Below the pieces are notes generated by a model, which did not search any database, was not told the origin of the DNA, and saw nothing but the letters and a program-made list of their open reading frames with translations. A program made the position numbers and the translations under genes. Positions 33,896 to 41,870 of a stretch of DNA of 64,000 nucleotides are shown here, in pieces. The first letter of the stretch is position 1. Every line of letters starts with the position of its first letter. This DNA comes from Nocardioides limicola (GTDB lineage: Bacteria > Actinomycetota > Actinomycetes > Propionibacteriales > Nocardioidaceae): NCBI RefSeq assembly GCF_016827675.1, contig NZ_JAERJA010000005.1:1-64000 (forward strand). The letters run 5' to 3'.

Positions 33896-36588
33896 GGACT
33901 CTCCTCGGGTTTGATCGCGATCCACTGCACCACCGGCAGCGCGGCGCGCCAGCCGGTGAAGGCGCCGACATCTCCCGCGCGGGCGACCTCCAGCCGGGTC
34001 AGTGTGCCGCCCAGCTTCTCCCGCCACGTGACCAGGTCGGCGGCCGACTCCAGGGTGACCGCGTTGGCGACCAGCCGGCCGCCGGGTCGCAGCGCCGCCC
34101 AGGCCGCGTCCACCACCCCGGCACCGGTCAGCCCGCCGCCGATGAAGACCGCGTCCGGGGCGGCCAGTCCGGCCAGCGCCTCGGGTGCGGTGCCGACCAC
34201 CACCCGCAGCTGCGGTACGCCGAGTGCGCGGGCGTTGCGCTCGATCCTCGCGGCCCGCTCGGCGTCACGCTCGATCGAGATCGCGGCCGCGCCGCCGGCC
34301 CGCATCCATTCGATGCCGATGCTCCCGGACCCGCCGCCGATGTCCCACAGCGCCTCGCCGGGCCGCGGTGCCAGCGTGCTCAGGGTGACCGCCCGGACCT
34401 CGCGCTTGGTCAGCTGGCCGTCGTGCTCGAACGCCTCGTCGGGAAGCCCGGCGACCTCTGGCCAGGACACTCTCCCGGCAAACTCGACGGCGACCACGTT
34501 GAGCCGCGGATAGGGCCCGGCGACCGCGTCCGCGCGCACCCGGTGCGACGACTCCGTCGCCGTACCGAGGTCCCCGAGCACCGTCAACTCCGACTCCCCC
34601 CAGCCGTGCTCGACCAGGATCCGACCGACCTCAGCCGGCGTACCGCCGTCGACCGAGAGCACCAGCGCCCGGCCACCCGCGTGCCGCAGCAGCGCGTGCG
34701 CGTCGCCGGTCAACGTGGAGACCACCGGGGTGTGTTCGGTCGGCCAGCCCAGCCGGGCACAGGCCAGGGAGACCGACGAGACCGCGGGGATCACCCGCAG
34801 CGACTCGGGGCCGAGCGCAGCGGCGAGGGTGCGTCCCAGACCATGGGTCATCGGGTCGCCGGAGGCGAGTACCACGACCCGGCGACCTGCCTGGGCAGCG
34901 ATCGCCTCGGTCGGGTCGAACGGGCTCGGCCACAGCGTTCGCTCGGCGGTCACGTCGCCGGGCAGCAGGTCGAGTTGGCGGCGGGCACCGAGCACCACCT
35001 CGGCCTCGACGAGCAGCGCCCTGGCCAGGTCACCGAGGCCCGACCAGCCGTCGGCACCGATGCCGATCACCGGGAGGGGGTCTCGACCAGCTCGACCGAC
35101 CGGGAGCGGGTCTCGACCAACGGGGGCAACGCCGGCGTCGACGATGCGCATCAACGCGTCGTACCCGACATGCTCCTCGACCGCGTCCGCGAGCCGGTCC
35201 AGCATCGCCTCCCGCCGGTCGGCGTAGGACACCCCCGGCCGCGGTTCCCAGGCCGCACCCGACCGCGCTGCCACGTCGCCCAGGAACGCCCGGCGGAAGT
35301 CGTCGTTCTCGAAGGCGCCATGCCAGGTGGTGCCGAAGACCGGCCCCCGCGACCAGCCGTCCAGGAACGCCTCAGCGGTCGCGCCGTCGACGAGGCCAGC
35401 CACCCCGTGATGGATCTCGTACGCCGTCACTCGATGTCCGCGCCAGGCTCCCGCGGGCAGCCCGAGGACCTTCTCGGCGCCGAACTCCACCCGGGTCGGC
35501 AACAGCCCCAGCCCGGCGACCTCGCCGCCACCCTCGACCCCGGCCGGGTCGCTGATCAGCTCGGCGAGCATCTGGTGGCCGCCACAGATCCCCAGCACCG
35601 TCCCACCGGCGGCGACCCGGCGGCGCAGCACCTCGTCGAGGCCGCGTTCGCGCAGCCAGGTCAGGTCGTTCATGGTGGCCCGGGAGCCGGGCAGCACCAC
35701 CAGATCGGCCTCGGCCAGATCACCGGCCCGGCTGGTCAGGGTGACCGAGACACCCGGCTCGGCGGCCAGGGCGTCGATGTCGGTGGCGTTGGAGATCCGG
35801 GGGAACCGGAGCACCGCCACCCGCAGTTCGGAGGCCCCGGAGTCGGGGATCGCGGCCAGCGCCAGGGCGTCCTCGGAGTCGAGCCAGACGTCGTCGAGCC
35901 AGGGCAGCACGCCCAGCACCGGCAGCCCGGTGCGTTGCTCGAGGGTGCGCAGCCCGGGGGTCAGCAGCGTCACGTCGCCCCGGAACTTGTTGACGATCCA
36001 GCCACGCAGCAGGGCCGCGTCGGCGGGGTCGAGGATGCCGTGGGTGCCGTACATCGCAGCCAGCACGCCGCCGCGGTCGATGTCGCCGACCACCACCACC
36101 GGCAGGTCGACCTCGCGGGCCAGGCCGAGGTTGACGTAGTCGCCGCCGCGCAGGTTGACCTCGGCGGGCGACCCGGCGCCCTCGGCGACGATCACGTCGT
36201 AGCGGCTGGCCAGGTCGCGGTAGGCGGCGAAGGCGGCCTCGGCGAGGTGTCGTCGGCCGGTGGCGAACTCTCCGGCGTCCAGGGTCCCGGCGGGGCGGCC
36301 CATCATCACGATGTGTGAGCGCCGGTCCGAGCCGGGCTTGAGCAGCACCGGGTTCATCGCCGGCTCCGGAGTGACCCGGGCCGCGATCGCCTGCAGCCAC
36401 TGGGCTCGCCCGATCTCCGCACCGTCACCGTCGGCGGCCAGGCAGACGTGGGAGTTGTTGGACATGTTCTGGGACTTGAACGGCGCCACCGAGACTCCGC
36501 GGCGGGCCAGCAGTCGGCAGATCCCGGCGGTGACCAGGCTCTTCCCGGCGTCCGAGGTGGTGCCGGCGACCAGCAGCCCCCGGCTCAT
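33892..36588 (-). CDS. cobQ: CobQ-CobL (CobQ-CbiE-CbiT) triple-domain fusion
   Basis: 898 residues. 1-~487 is cobyric acid synthase: LLVAGTTSDAGKSLVTAG P-loop region, PFKSQNMSNNS, and glutaminase Cys335 in GICGGHQM. ~505-700 is CbiE (precorrin-6Y C5,15-methyltransferase; VVLASGDPMTHGLG). ~715-898 is CbiT (decarboxylase/methyltransferase; LWDIGGGSGSIGIEWM). The frame is continuous without a stop. The junction (~488-503) is coded by a GTCTCGA element and reads as duplicated GRDPLPV. CobQ amidates four side chains; CobL (CbiE+CbiT) methylates C5/C15. Overlaps cobD and cobM by 4 nt each. Confidence 0.94.
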   Translation of the reverse strand: MSRGLLVAGTTSDAGKSLVTAGICRLLARRGVSVAPFKSQNMSNNSHVCLAADGDGAEIGRAQWLQAIAARVTPEPAMNPVLLKPGSDRRSHIVMMGRPAGTLDAGEFATGRRHLAEAAFAAYRDLASRYDVIVAEGAGSPAEVNLRGGDYVNLGLAREVDLPVVVVGDIDRGGVLAAMYGTHGILDPADAALLRGWIVNKFRGDVTLLTPGLRTLEQRTGLPVLGVLPWLDDVWLDSEDALALAAIPDSGASELRVAVLRFPRISNATDIDALAAEPGVSVTLTSRAGDLAEADLVVLPGSRATMNDLTWLRERGLDEVLRRRVAAGGTVLGICGGHQMLAELISDPAGVEGGGEVAGLGLLPTRVEFGAEKVLGLPAGAWRGHRVTAYEIHHGVAGLVDGATAEAFLDGWSRGPVFGTTWHGAFENDDFRRAFLGDVAARSGAAWEPRPGVSYADRREAMLDRLADAVEEHVGYDALMRIVDAGVAPVGRDPLPVGRAGRDPLPVIGIGADGWSGLGDLARALLVEAEVVLGARRQLDLLPGDVTAERTLWPSPFDPTEAIAAQAGRRVVVLASGDPMTHGLGRTLAAALGPESLRVIPAVSSVSLACARLGWPTEHTPVVSTLTGDAHALLRHAGGRALVLSVDGGTPAEVGRILVEHGWGESELTVLGDLGTATESSHRVRADAVAGPYPRLNVVAVEFAGRVSWPEVAGLPDEAFEHDGQLTKREVRAVTLSTLAPRPGEALWDIGGGSGSIGIEWMRAGGAAAISIERDAERAARIERNARALGVPQLRVVVGTAPEALAGLAAPDAVFIGGGLTGAGVVDAAWAALRPGGRLVANAVTLESAADLVTWREKLGGTLTRLEVARAGDVGAFTGWRAALPVVQWIAIKPEESP
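35078..35124 (-). repeat. GTCTCGA...CTCGACC element at the CobQ/CobL junction
   Basis: Two GGGTCTCGACCA units (35078-35089 and 35108-35119), the first followed by GCTCGACC, code for the linker between CobQ and CbiE. Without it the two would be separate genes in most genomes. Confidence 0.88.
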
Positions 36589-37514
36589 CGTCGGCTCCGC
36601 AGCAGCGCGGCGGCCACGGCGACCACCAGGGCGGCCACTCCGACCCGACGCGACAGCCGGCCGACGGCAGCCACGTCGGGGACCGTCACCGCGCGTCCGT
36701 CACCCATCACGCCTCGATTCTCGGTGATGCCGTGGTAGCGGTTCTCACCGCCCAGCCGAATCCCGAGCGCCCCGGCGAAGGCGGCCTCGACCGGTCCGGC
36801 GTTCGGGGAGGGGTGGAGGTCGGCATCGCGCCGCCAGATCCGCCACGCGCCAGCCCGGTCCGGACCGATCCCGACGGTGACCAGGGCGGTGGCCCGCGCC
36901 GGCAGCCAGTTGGCGGCGTCGTCGAGTCGGGCGGCCGCCCAGCCGAAGTCGGCGTACCGGTCGTTGCGGTAGCCGACCATCGCATCGAGGGTGTTGACCG
37001 CCCGGTAGCCGAGCAGGCCGGGGACCCCGGCCACCGCGCCCCACAACAGCGGCGCGACGACCGCGTCGGAGGTGTTCTCCGCCAGCGACTCCACCGTCGC
37101 CCGGGCGAGTTCGTCCTCGCCCAGCCTGGACGGATCGCGGGCGCACAGGTGGCTGAGTCGCTCCCGTGCCGCGCCCAGGTCGCCGCGCTCGAGGCGCGCC
37201 GACATCTCGGCCCCTTCGCGCAGCAGTGAGGTGCCCCCCAGCACCACATAGGTGGCCGCGGCCACGACCGCTGTCTCGGTGGCTGGCCCGCCGCGGCGGG
37301 CCAGTCGCTCGATGGCGACCCCGCCGAGGGTCACTGCGCCGACCAGCACCCCGACGTACGCCGTGCCAGCAGCGCGGTCGGGCCGATACCGGCGCCGCTC
37401 CAGGGCGCGGGCCGCGGTGCCGAACCCGGCGACCGGATGCCCTCTGCGCGGGTCACCGAGCGTCGCGTCGAGGCCGAAGCCCAGCAACAGGCCAACGGCT
37501 CGGGCGGTGCTCAT
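36585..37514 (-). CDS. cobD: Adenosylcobinamide-phosphate synthase
   Basis: 309 residues, membrane protein (segments near 50-70, 80-100, 150-170, C-terminus). CbiB/CobD blocks: LDATLGDPRRGHPVAGFG, ATVESLAENTSDAVVAPLLWGAVAG, NTLDAMVGYRNDRYADFGWAAARLDD, PNAGPVEAAFAGALG. It attaches the aminopropanol side arm to cobyric acid. First gene of the minus-strand cobD-cobQ/L-cobM unit. No riboswitch is visible in the short upstream region. Confidence 0.96.
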   Translation of the reverse strand: MSTARAVGLLLGFGLDATLGDPRRGHPVAGFGTAARALERRRYRPDRAAGTAYVGVLVGAVTLGGVAIERLARRGGPATETAVVAAATYVVLGGTSLLREGAEMSARLERGDLGAARERLSHLCARDPSRLGEDELARATVESLAENTSDAVVAPLLWGAVAGVPGLLGYRAVNTLDAMVGYRNDRYADFGWAAARLDDAANWLPARATALVTVGIGPDRAGAWRIWRRDADLHPSPNAGPVEAAFAGALGIRLGGENRYHGITENRGVMGDGRAVTVPDVAAVGRLSRRVGVAALVVAVAAALLRSRR

Positions 37515-37538
37515 GAGGTGGCACGGTAGCCGCCCGGG

Positions 37539-37730
37539 TCAGGACCCTCCGCCACCCGCCTTGCGGCGATGCATCTTCGGCGCTCCGCCGATGACCTCGG
37601 GGCCATGCACCTTCTCCGGGGCCTCGCTGTCGTGATGGGCCTCGTGGTGCTGGTTGTTCTTGCGATCCAGGGCCTCGCGCATCTTGGCCTTCAGGTCGGC
37701 GTTCGCGTCGTTGTCGCGCTTTCCGGTCAT
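37539..37730 (-). CDS. DUF5302-type small protein
   Basis: 63 residues from the ATG at 37730 with AGGAGG eight bases upstream. The layout (NADLKAKMREALDRKNNQHH, then EKVHGPEVIGGAPKMHRRKAGGGGS) matches the actinobacterial DUF5302 family, function unknown. Hydrophilic, His-rich, with a basic C-terminus. Located just before cobD on the same strand (24 nt), but DUF5302 genes are not known to be linked to B12, so this is probably incidental. Confidence 0.82.
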   Translation of the reverse strand: MTGKRDNDANADLKAKMREALDRKNNQHHEAHHDSEAPEKVHGPEVIGGAPKMHRRKAGGGGS

Positions 37731-37864
37731 CTCCACAACCTCCTGCTTCGGTGCCCCCACCATGTCACCGTCCGGCTGGGAACCCAACCGGTTTCTGGAC
37801 GTGTCGAGGCGCCGCTTCGGCTGCGGCCAGCGGCGGCCCGGCCCGTCTCCTCTATGATCCAGCG

Positions 37865-38164
37865 GTGATCTTCAAGCGGGTGGGCGACGGGCGCCCCTAC
37901 CCCGACCATGGGCTGAGCTCGCGTGGTTGGGCGCAGGTGCCACCCCGTCAGGTGCGACTCGACGACCTGGTCACCACCAAGGCGATGCTCAATCTGGAGA
38001 GCCTGCTGGATGCGGACTCCACGTTCTACGGCGACCTGTTCGCGCATGTGGTCCGGTGGCGGGGTGACCTCTATCTGGAGGACGGCCTGCATCGGGCGGT
38101 CCGGGCTGCACTGCAGCAGCGTCTGGTGTTGCATGCCCGGGTGTTCGAGGTGGGCGACGAATGA
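37865..38164 (+). CDS. Conserved actinobacterial protein paired with LytR_C gene
   Basis: 99 residues, GTG start (MIFKRVGDGRPYPDHG...). The blocks PPRQVRLDDLVTTK, LLDADSTFYGDLFAHVV and LYLEDGLHRAVRAALQQR are conserved in many actinobacteria next to a LytR C-terminal-domain gene. Databases sometimes label this family VapB-like, but no toxin is adjacent and the strict pairing with LytR_C argues for a cell-envelope role. The stop overlaps the next gene (ATGA). Confidence 0.85.
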   Translation: MIFKRVGDGRPYPDHGLSSRGWAQVPPRQVRLDDLVTTKAMLNLESLLDADSTFYGDLFAHVVRWRGDLYLEDGLHRAVRAALQQRLVLHARVFEVGDE

Positions 38165-38670
38165 GCAACGCGATGCGGTCGGCGGCCACCTTGGCGGTGC
38201 TGTCGGTGCTGGTGCTGCTGGCCGCCGTCTGGGGGTGGCAGGCGGTGACCGCGCCGGTGCGCGAGGAGGTCGTGGAGACCGGCCCGCCGCCCCTGTGTGT
38301 GGACCGTGCGGTGGCGACCGGCGACCGGGTCACGCCCGACCAGGTGACCGTCAGTGTCTACAACGCCAGCGGTCGTGCCGGGCTGGCCAACTCCACGCTG
38401 GAGGCACTGGTGGAGGCCGGGTTCGCCCCCGGCCGGACAGGCAACGCGCCTCCCGGTGTGGAGGTGCGCTTCGTCCGGATCTGGGCCGAGGACCCGCAGC
38501 ACCCGGCGGTGCGCCTGGTGGCCCGGCATCTGGGCAACCCGGTGGTCCGACCCAACGAGGGTCTCGACACTCCGGGCGTGATCGTGCTGGTGGGCGCGGA
38601 GTTCGCCGGAGTCGAGGACGGTCCGGCATCGGTGCCGGCCCGGTTCGACGCGCTGGTCTGCGGCCCCTGA
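38161..38670 (+). CDS. LytR C-terminal domain membrane protein
   Basis: 169 residues. One N-terminal membrane anchor (residues ~8-30), then an extracytoplasmic LytR_C domain (VTVSVYNASGRAGLANSTLEALVEAGFAPG...VVVRPNEG-type end). Domains of this kind accompany LCP enzymes that attach glycopolymers to peptidoglycan; the LCP catalytic domain itself is absent. Coupled to the upstream conserved gene and convergent with the antiporter gene. Confidence 0.9.
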   Translation: MSNAMRSAATLAVLSVLVLLAAVWGWQAVTAPVREEVVETGPPPLCVDRAVATGDRVTPDQVTVSVYNASGRAGLANSTLEALVEAGFAPGRTGNAPPGVEVRFVRIWAEDPQHPAVRLVARHLGNPVVRPNEGLDTPGVIVLVGAEFAGVEDGPASVPARFDALVCGP

Positions 38671-38688
38671 CGCGCCGTACCCCGGCCA

Positions 38689-40179
38689 CTACTCCAGCCA
38701 GCGCGCCAGGCGACCGCGCTGGGACACCGCTCTGAGCCTGCGCTCGGTGGCCTCGCGGACGGCACGTGGGGTGACCACGAGCAGGTCGTCGCCGCGTTTG
38801 AGCACCGCGTGTGGGTCCGGCACCCTCGTCTTGCCGTCCCGGACGATCAGGGCGATCACCGCGCCGACGGGGAGCCGAAGCTCGCGGATCTCGACCCCGT
38901 GCAGCTTCGAGCTCGGCGCGATGGTCACCTGGAGCACTTCGGCGTCGACCCGGCCGAGGGGGGCGGCTTCGAGGTCGAAGCCCCGCGGCTCGGCCCGGCG
39001 GGAGACCTTGAGCAGTCTGGCCGCCACCGGCAGGGTCGGCCCGGTGACCAGGGTGAAGACGACCACCATCACGAAGACGATGTCGAAGAGGCGTTGCGCA
39101 TCGTCGGCGCCGGCAGCGAGGGGGATGGTGGCGAGGACGATCGGCACCGCCCCGCGCAACCCTGCCCAGGACAGGAAGCCGAGGTCGCGCCAGGGCATCG
39201 GCTGGACCGCCGCACAGACCAGCACCGACACGGGCCGGGCGACCAGTGTGAGGATGAGGCCGGCCAGCAGCGCGATGCCGACGACCTCCCAGGTGAGCCG
39301 GCTCGGTGAGAGCAGCAGGCCGAGCATCACGAACAGGCCGATCTGGGCCAGCCAGGCCAGCCCTTCCACGAAGGAGCGGGTGGCGGCCCGGTGCGGCAGC
39401 GCGGTGTTGCCGAGCACCAGCGCCGCGACGTAGACGGCGGCGAAGCCGGAGGTCCAGGCCACCGACGCGACGGCATAGCCGAGCAGGGTCAGGGTGAAGA
39501 TCGCCAGCGGGTAGAGACCCGAGGACGGCAGCGCCACCCGGCGCATCAGCATCGCCCCGCCGAGTCCGACCCCGTAGCCGAGCAGCGCGCCACCGAGCAG
39601 TTGGAAGACGATGATCGCGGCTGTCCCGCCGAAGCCGTGCTCGATGGCGGCGCCGGAGGTGATCAGGGTGACCAGCACGATGGTGGGGGCGTCGTTGAGT
39701 CCGGACTCGGCCTCCAAGGTGCCGGTGAGTCGCTGCGGCAGGGGCACCACCCGGAGCACCGAGAAGACCGCGGCGGCGTCGGTGGGGGCGGTGATCGCGG
39801 CCAGCAGTACCGCGAGCTCCCAGGGCATGCCGAGGATGTAGTGGGCGGCCACCGCGACCACGGTCACCGAGGCCGCGGTGCCCAGCGTGGCCAGCGCGAC
39901 GCCCATCCGCATCCCGGGGCGGACCCGGTCCCAGTCGGTGGAGAGGCCACCTTCGGCCAGGATGATGACCAGGGCCCCGAAGCCCAGCGCTTGAGCCAGA
40001 TCGGCGTCGGAGAAGCTGATCCCGAGTCCCGCCTCGCCGAGCGCGACGCCCATCAGCAGGTAGAGCAGCAGGCTGGGCAGACCCGCCGAGAACGAGATGC
40101 GCACCGCCAGGATCGCCAGCAGGGTGACCGTGGCGCCGACCAGCACGAACATGTTGAGCTGCTGGACGTCGAAGCTCAC
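38689..40179 (-). CDS. CPA1-family K+/Na+:H+ antiporter with TrkA_C domain
   Basis: 496 residues. About twelve membrane segments span ~10-395 with the core LAEGGLSTDW, AAITAPTDAAAVFSVLR and LEAESGLNDAPTIVLV (the ND pair typical of CPA transporters). A C-terminal TrkA_C domain (~400-480; VTIAPSSKLHGVEIRELRLPVGAVIALIVRDG) resembles NhaP2/CvrA potassium/proton antiporters. GTG start with GGAAAGG upstream. Divergent from the flavoprotein gene; their shared region holds a KstR-type box. Confidence 0.92.
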   Translation of the reverse strand: MSFDVQQLNMFVLVGATVTLLAILAVRISFSAGLPSLLLYLLMGVALGEAGLGISFSDADLAQALGFGALVIILAEGGLSTDWDRVRPGMRMGVALATLGTAASVTVVAVAAHYILGMPWELAVLLAAITAPTDAAAVFSVLRVVPLPQRLTGTLEAESGLNDAPTIVLVTLITSGAAIEHGFGGTAAIIVFQLLGGALLGYGVGLGGAMLMRRVALPSSGLYPLAIFTLTLLGYAVASVAWTSGFAAVYVAALVLGNTALPHRAATRSFVEGLAWLAQIGLFVMLGLLLSPSRLTWEVVGIALLAGLILTLVARPVSVLVCAAVQPMPWRDLGFLSWAGLRGAVPIVLATIPLAAGADDAQRLFDIVFVMVVVFTLVTGPTLPVAARLLKVSRRAEPRGFDLEAAPLGRVDAEVLQVTIAPSSKLHGVEIRELRLPVGAVIALIVRDGKTRVPDPHAVLKRGDDLLVVTPRAVREATERRLRAVSQRGRLARWLE

Positions 40180-40230
40180 GGCGGCCTTTCCGGTCGGTGG
40201 CCACGAATCCTATCGGCCACCGACGGGAGG

Positions 40231-40259
40231 TGGTCAGCGATTAGAACCTGTTCTAGTAT
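40231..40259 (+). promoter_or_regulatory. KstR-type operator over a leaderless promoter
   Basis: TAGAACCTGTTCTA (40242-40255) is a perfect-arm match to TAGAAC-NN-GTTCTA, the KstR consensus known from mycobacteria and Rhodococcus. A -10 TAGTAT (40254-40259) overlaps its right end, with TGGTCA (40231-40236) 17 bp upstream. The -10 is 6 nt before the ATG at 40266, so the transcript may be leaderless and blocked by repressor binding. Confidence 0.75.
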
Positions 40260-40265
40260 TGCGTC

Positions 40266-41777
40266 ATGGTCGAGACCGCCGGAACTGCCCTGCCCGCCAC
40301 ACTGCCCGCCTCTGTCGTCGACGGCAACACCGACATCGCCGATGTGGTGGTGGTCGGCTTCGGCATCGCCGGCGGATGTGCCGCCCTGGAGGCGGCCCGG
40401 GCCGGGGCCAAGGTGGTGCTGCTGGAGCGCGCAGCAGTCCACGGCGGCACGTCGTCGATGAGCGGCGGACACTTCTACCTCGGCGGCGGTACGGCGGTGC
40501 AGCGGGCCACCGGCCACGACGACTCCCCCGAGGAGATGTTCCGCTACCTGATGGCGGTGATGAAGGAGCCCGACGCGGAGAAGGTCCGGGCCTACTGCGA
40601 CGGCTCGGTCGAGCACTTCGACTGGCTCGAGGACCTCGGCTTCGAGTTCGAGCGGTCCTACTACCCGGAGAAGGCCGTGATCCAGCCCGGCACCGAGGGT
40701 CTGATGTTCACCGGCAACGAGAAGGTGCACCCCTTCCGCGACCAGGCGAAGCCAGCCCCCCGCGGCCACAAGGTGCCGGTGCCCGGGGACACCGAGGGGA
40801 CCCGGGTGATCATGGACCTGCTGCGCACCCGGGTCGAGGAGGCGGGCGTGGACGTCCGGTTCGAGACCGGGGCGACGAACCTGGTGCTGGCCCAGGGCGG
40901 GGCCCCGACCGACTCGACCGACTCGACCGGCGAGGGCTCGGACGGCGAGGTGGTCGGCGTCGCCTGGAAGCGCTTCACCGAGACCGGCGTGATCGCCACC
41001 CGATCGGTGGTGTTGGCCGCCGGCGGCTTCGTGATGAACGCGGACATGGTGGCCAAGTACACCCCCAAGCTCGCCGAGAAGCCGTTCGTGCTCGGCTCCA
41101 CCTACGACGACGGGCTGGGCATCCGGCTCGGCGAGTCGGTAGGCGCGGCGACGGCGTTCATGGACGAGCCGTTCATCACCGCCCCCTTCTATCCGCCCTC
41201 GTCCCTGGTCAAGGGGATCCTGGTGAACAAGCGCGGCGAGAGGTTCGTCGCCGAGGACTCCTACCACTCCCGCACCTGCGGCTTCGTGATGGAGCAACCC
41301 GACTCCGCGGCGTACCTCATCGTCGACTCCGAGCACATCGAGCACCCGGCCTTCCCGCTGGCACCGTTCATCGACGGCTGGGAGACGGTGGAGGAGATGG
41401 AGGAGGGCCTCGGCCTGCCCACCGGGTCGCTGGCCAAGACCCTGGACCGCTACAACGAGCACGCCGCCCGCGGCGAGGACCCCGACTTCGGCAAGCACCC
41501 CGACTGGCTGGCCCCGCAGGCGACCGGCCCCTGGGGCGCCTACGACCTGACCCTGGGCAAGGCGTTGTACGCCGGCTTCACCCTCGGCGGTCTGGTGACC
41601 ACGGTCGACGGCGAGGTGCGCCGCCCCGACGGGTCGGTGATCGCCGGCCTGTACGCCGCCGGCGCCTGCGCGTCCAACATCGCCCAGGACGGCAAGGGGT
41701 ACGCCTCGGGCACCCAGCTCGGCGAGGGCTCCTTCTTCGGCCGCCGCGCCGGCCGACACGCGGCGCAGCGCTCCTGA
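40266..41777 (+). CDS. FAD-dependent dehydrogenase (fumarate reductase / 3-ketosteroid dehydrogenase family)
   Basis: 503 residues. FAD-binding GxGxxG near the N-terminus (VVVVGFGIAGGCAALEAARAG), HGGTSSMSGG, and a C-terminal GLYAAGACASN...GYASGTQLGEGSFFGRRAG. This matches flavoproteins related to KstD and fumarate reductase. With a KstR-type box directly upstream, a sterol or other lipid catabolic role is likely, but substrate residues cannot be assigned here. A short Ser/Thr/Asp repeat (TDSTDST) near residue 218 comes from CTCGACCGA repeats. The 3' end runs into a 16-bp tandem repeat. Confidence 0.88.
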   Translation: MVETAGTALPATLPASVVDGNTDIADVVVVGFGIAGGCAALEAARAGAKVVLLERAAVHGGTSSMSGGHFYLGGGTAVQRATGHDDSPEEMFRYLMAVMKEPDAEKVRAYCDGSVEHFDWLEDLGFEFERSYYPEKAVIQPGTEGLMFTGNEKVHPFRDQAKPAPRGHKVPVPGDTEGTRVIMDLLRTRVEEAGVDVRFETGATNLVLAQGGAPTDSTDSTGEGSDGEVVGVAWKRFTETGVIATRSVVLAAGGFVMNADMVAKYTPKLAEKPFVLGSTYDDGLGIRLGESVGAATAFMDEPFITAPFYPPSSLVKGILVNKRGERFVAEDSYHSRTCGFVMEQPDSAAYLIVDSEHIEHPAFPLAPFIDGWETVEEMEEGLGLPTGSLAKTLDRYNEHAARGEDPDFGKHPDWLAPQATGPWGAYDLTLGKALYAGFTLGGLVTTVDGEVRRPDGSVIAGLYAAGACASNIAQDGKGYASGTQLGEGSFFGRRAGRHAAQRS

Positions 41778-41844
41778 CACCCAGCGCTCCGGACACCCAG
41801 CGCTCCGGACACCCTGCGCTCCGGACACCCTGCGCTCCGGACCT
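41768..41844. repeat. 16-bp tandem repeat, about 4.8 copies
   Basis: Unit GCGCTCCGGACACCC(A/T), starting at 41768, 41784, 41800, 41816 and 41832. The first copy contains the stop codon of the flavoprotein gene; the rest fills the gap to the aminotransferase gene. It could act as transcript-end structure or be a slippage product. Confidence 0.93.
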
Positions 41845-41870
41845 GGCGACACCTGACAGACTGAGCGGTC

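Noticed and set aside
33859-36318. 819-codon plus-strand frame opposite cobQ/L
   Set aside because: Shadow of the CobQ-CobL frame; no recognisable motif and no ribosome site.
37865-38164. VapB antitoxin annotation for the LytR_C-paired gene
   Set aside because: No toxin adjoins it; its constant partner is a LytR_C gene, so a toxin-antitoxin label is not supported.
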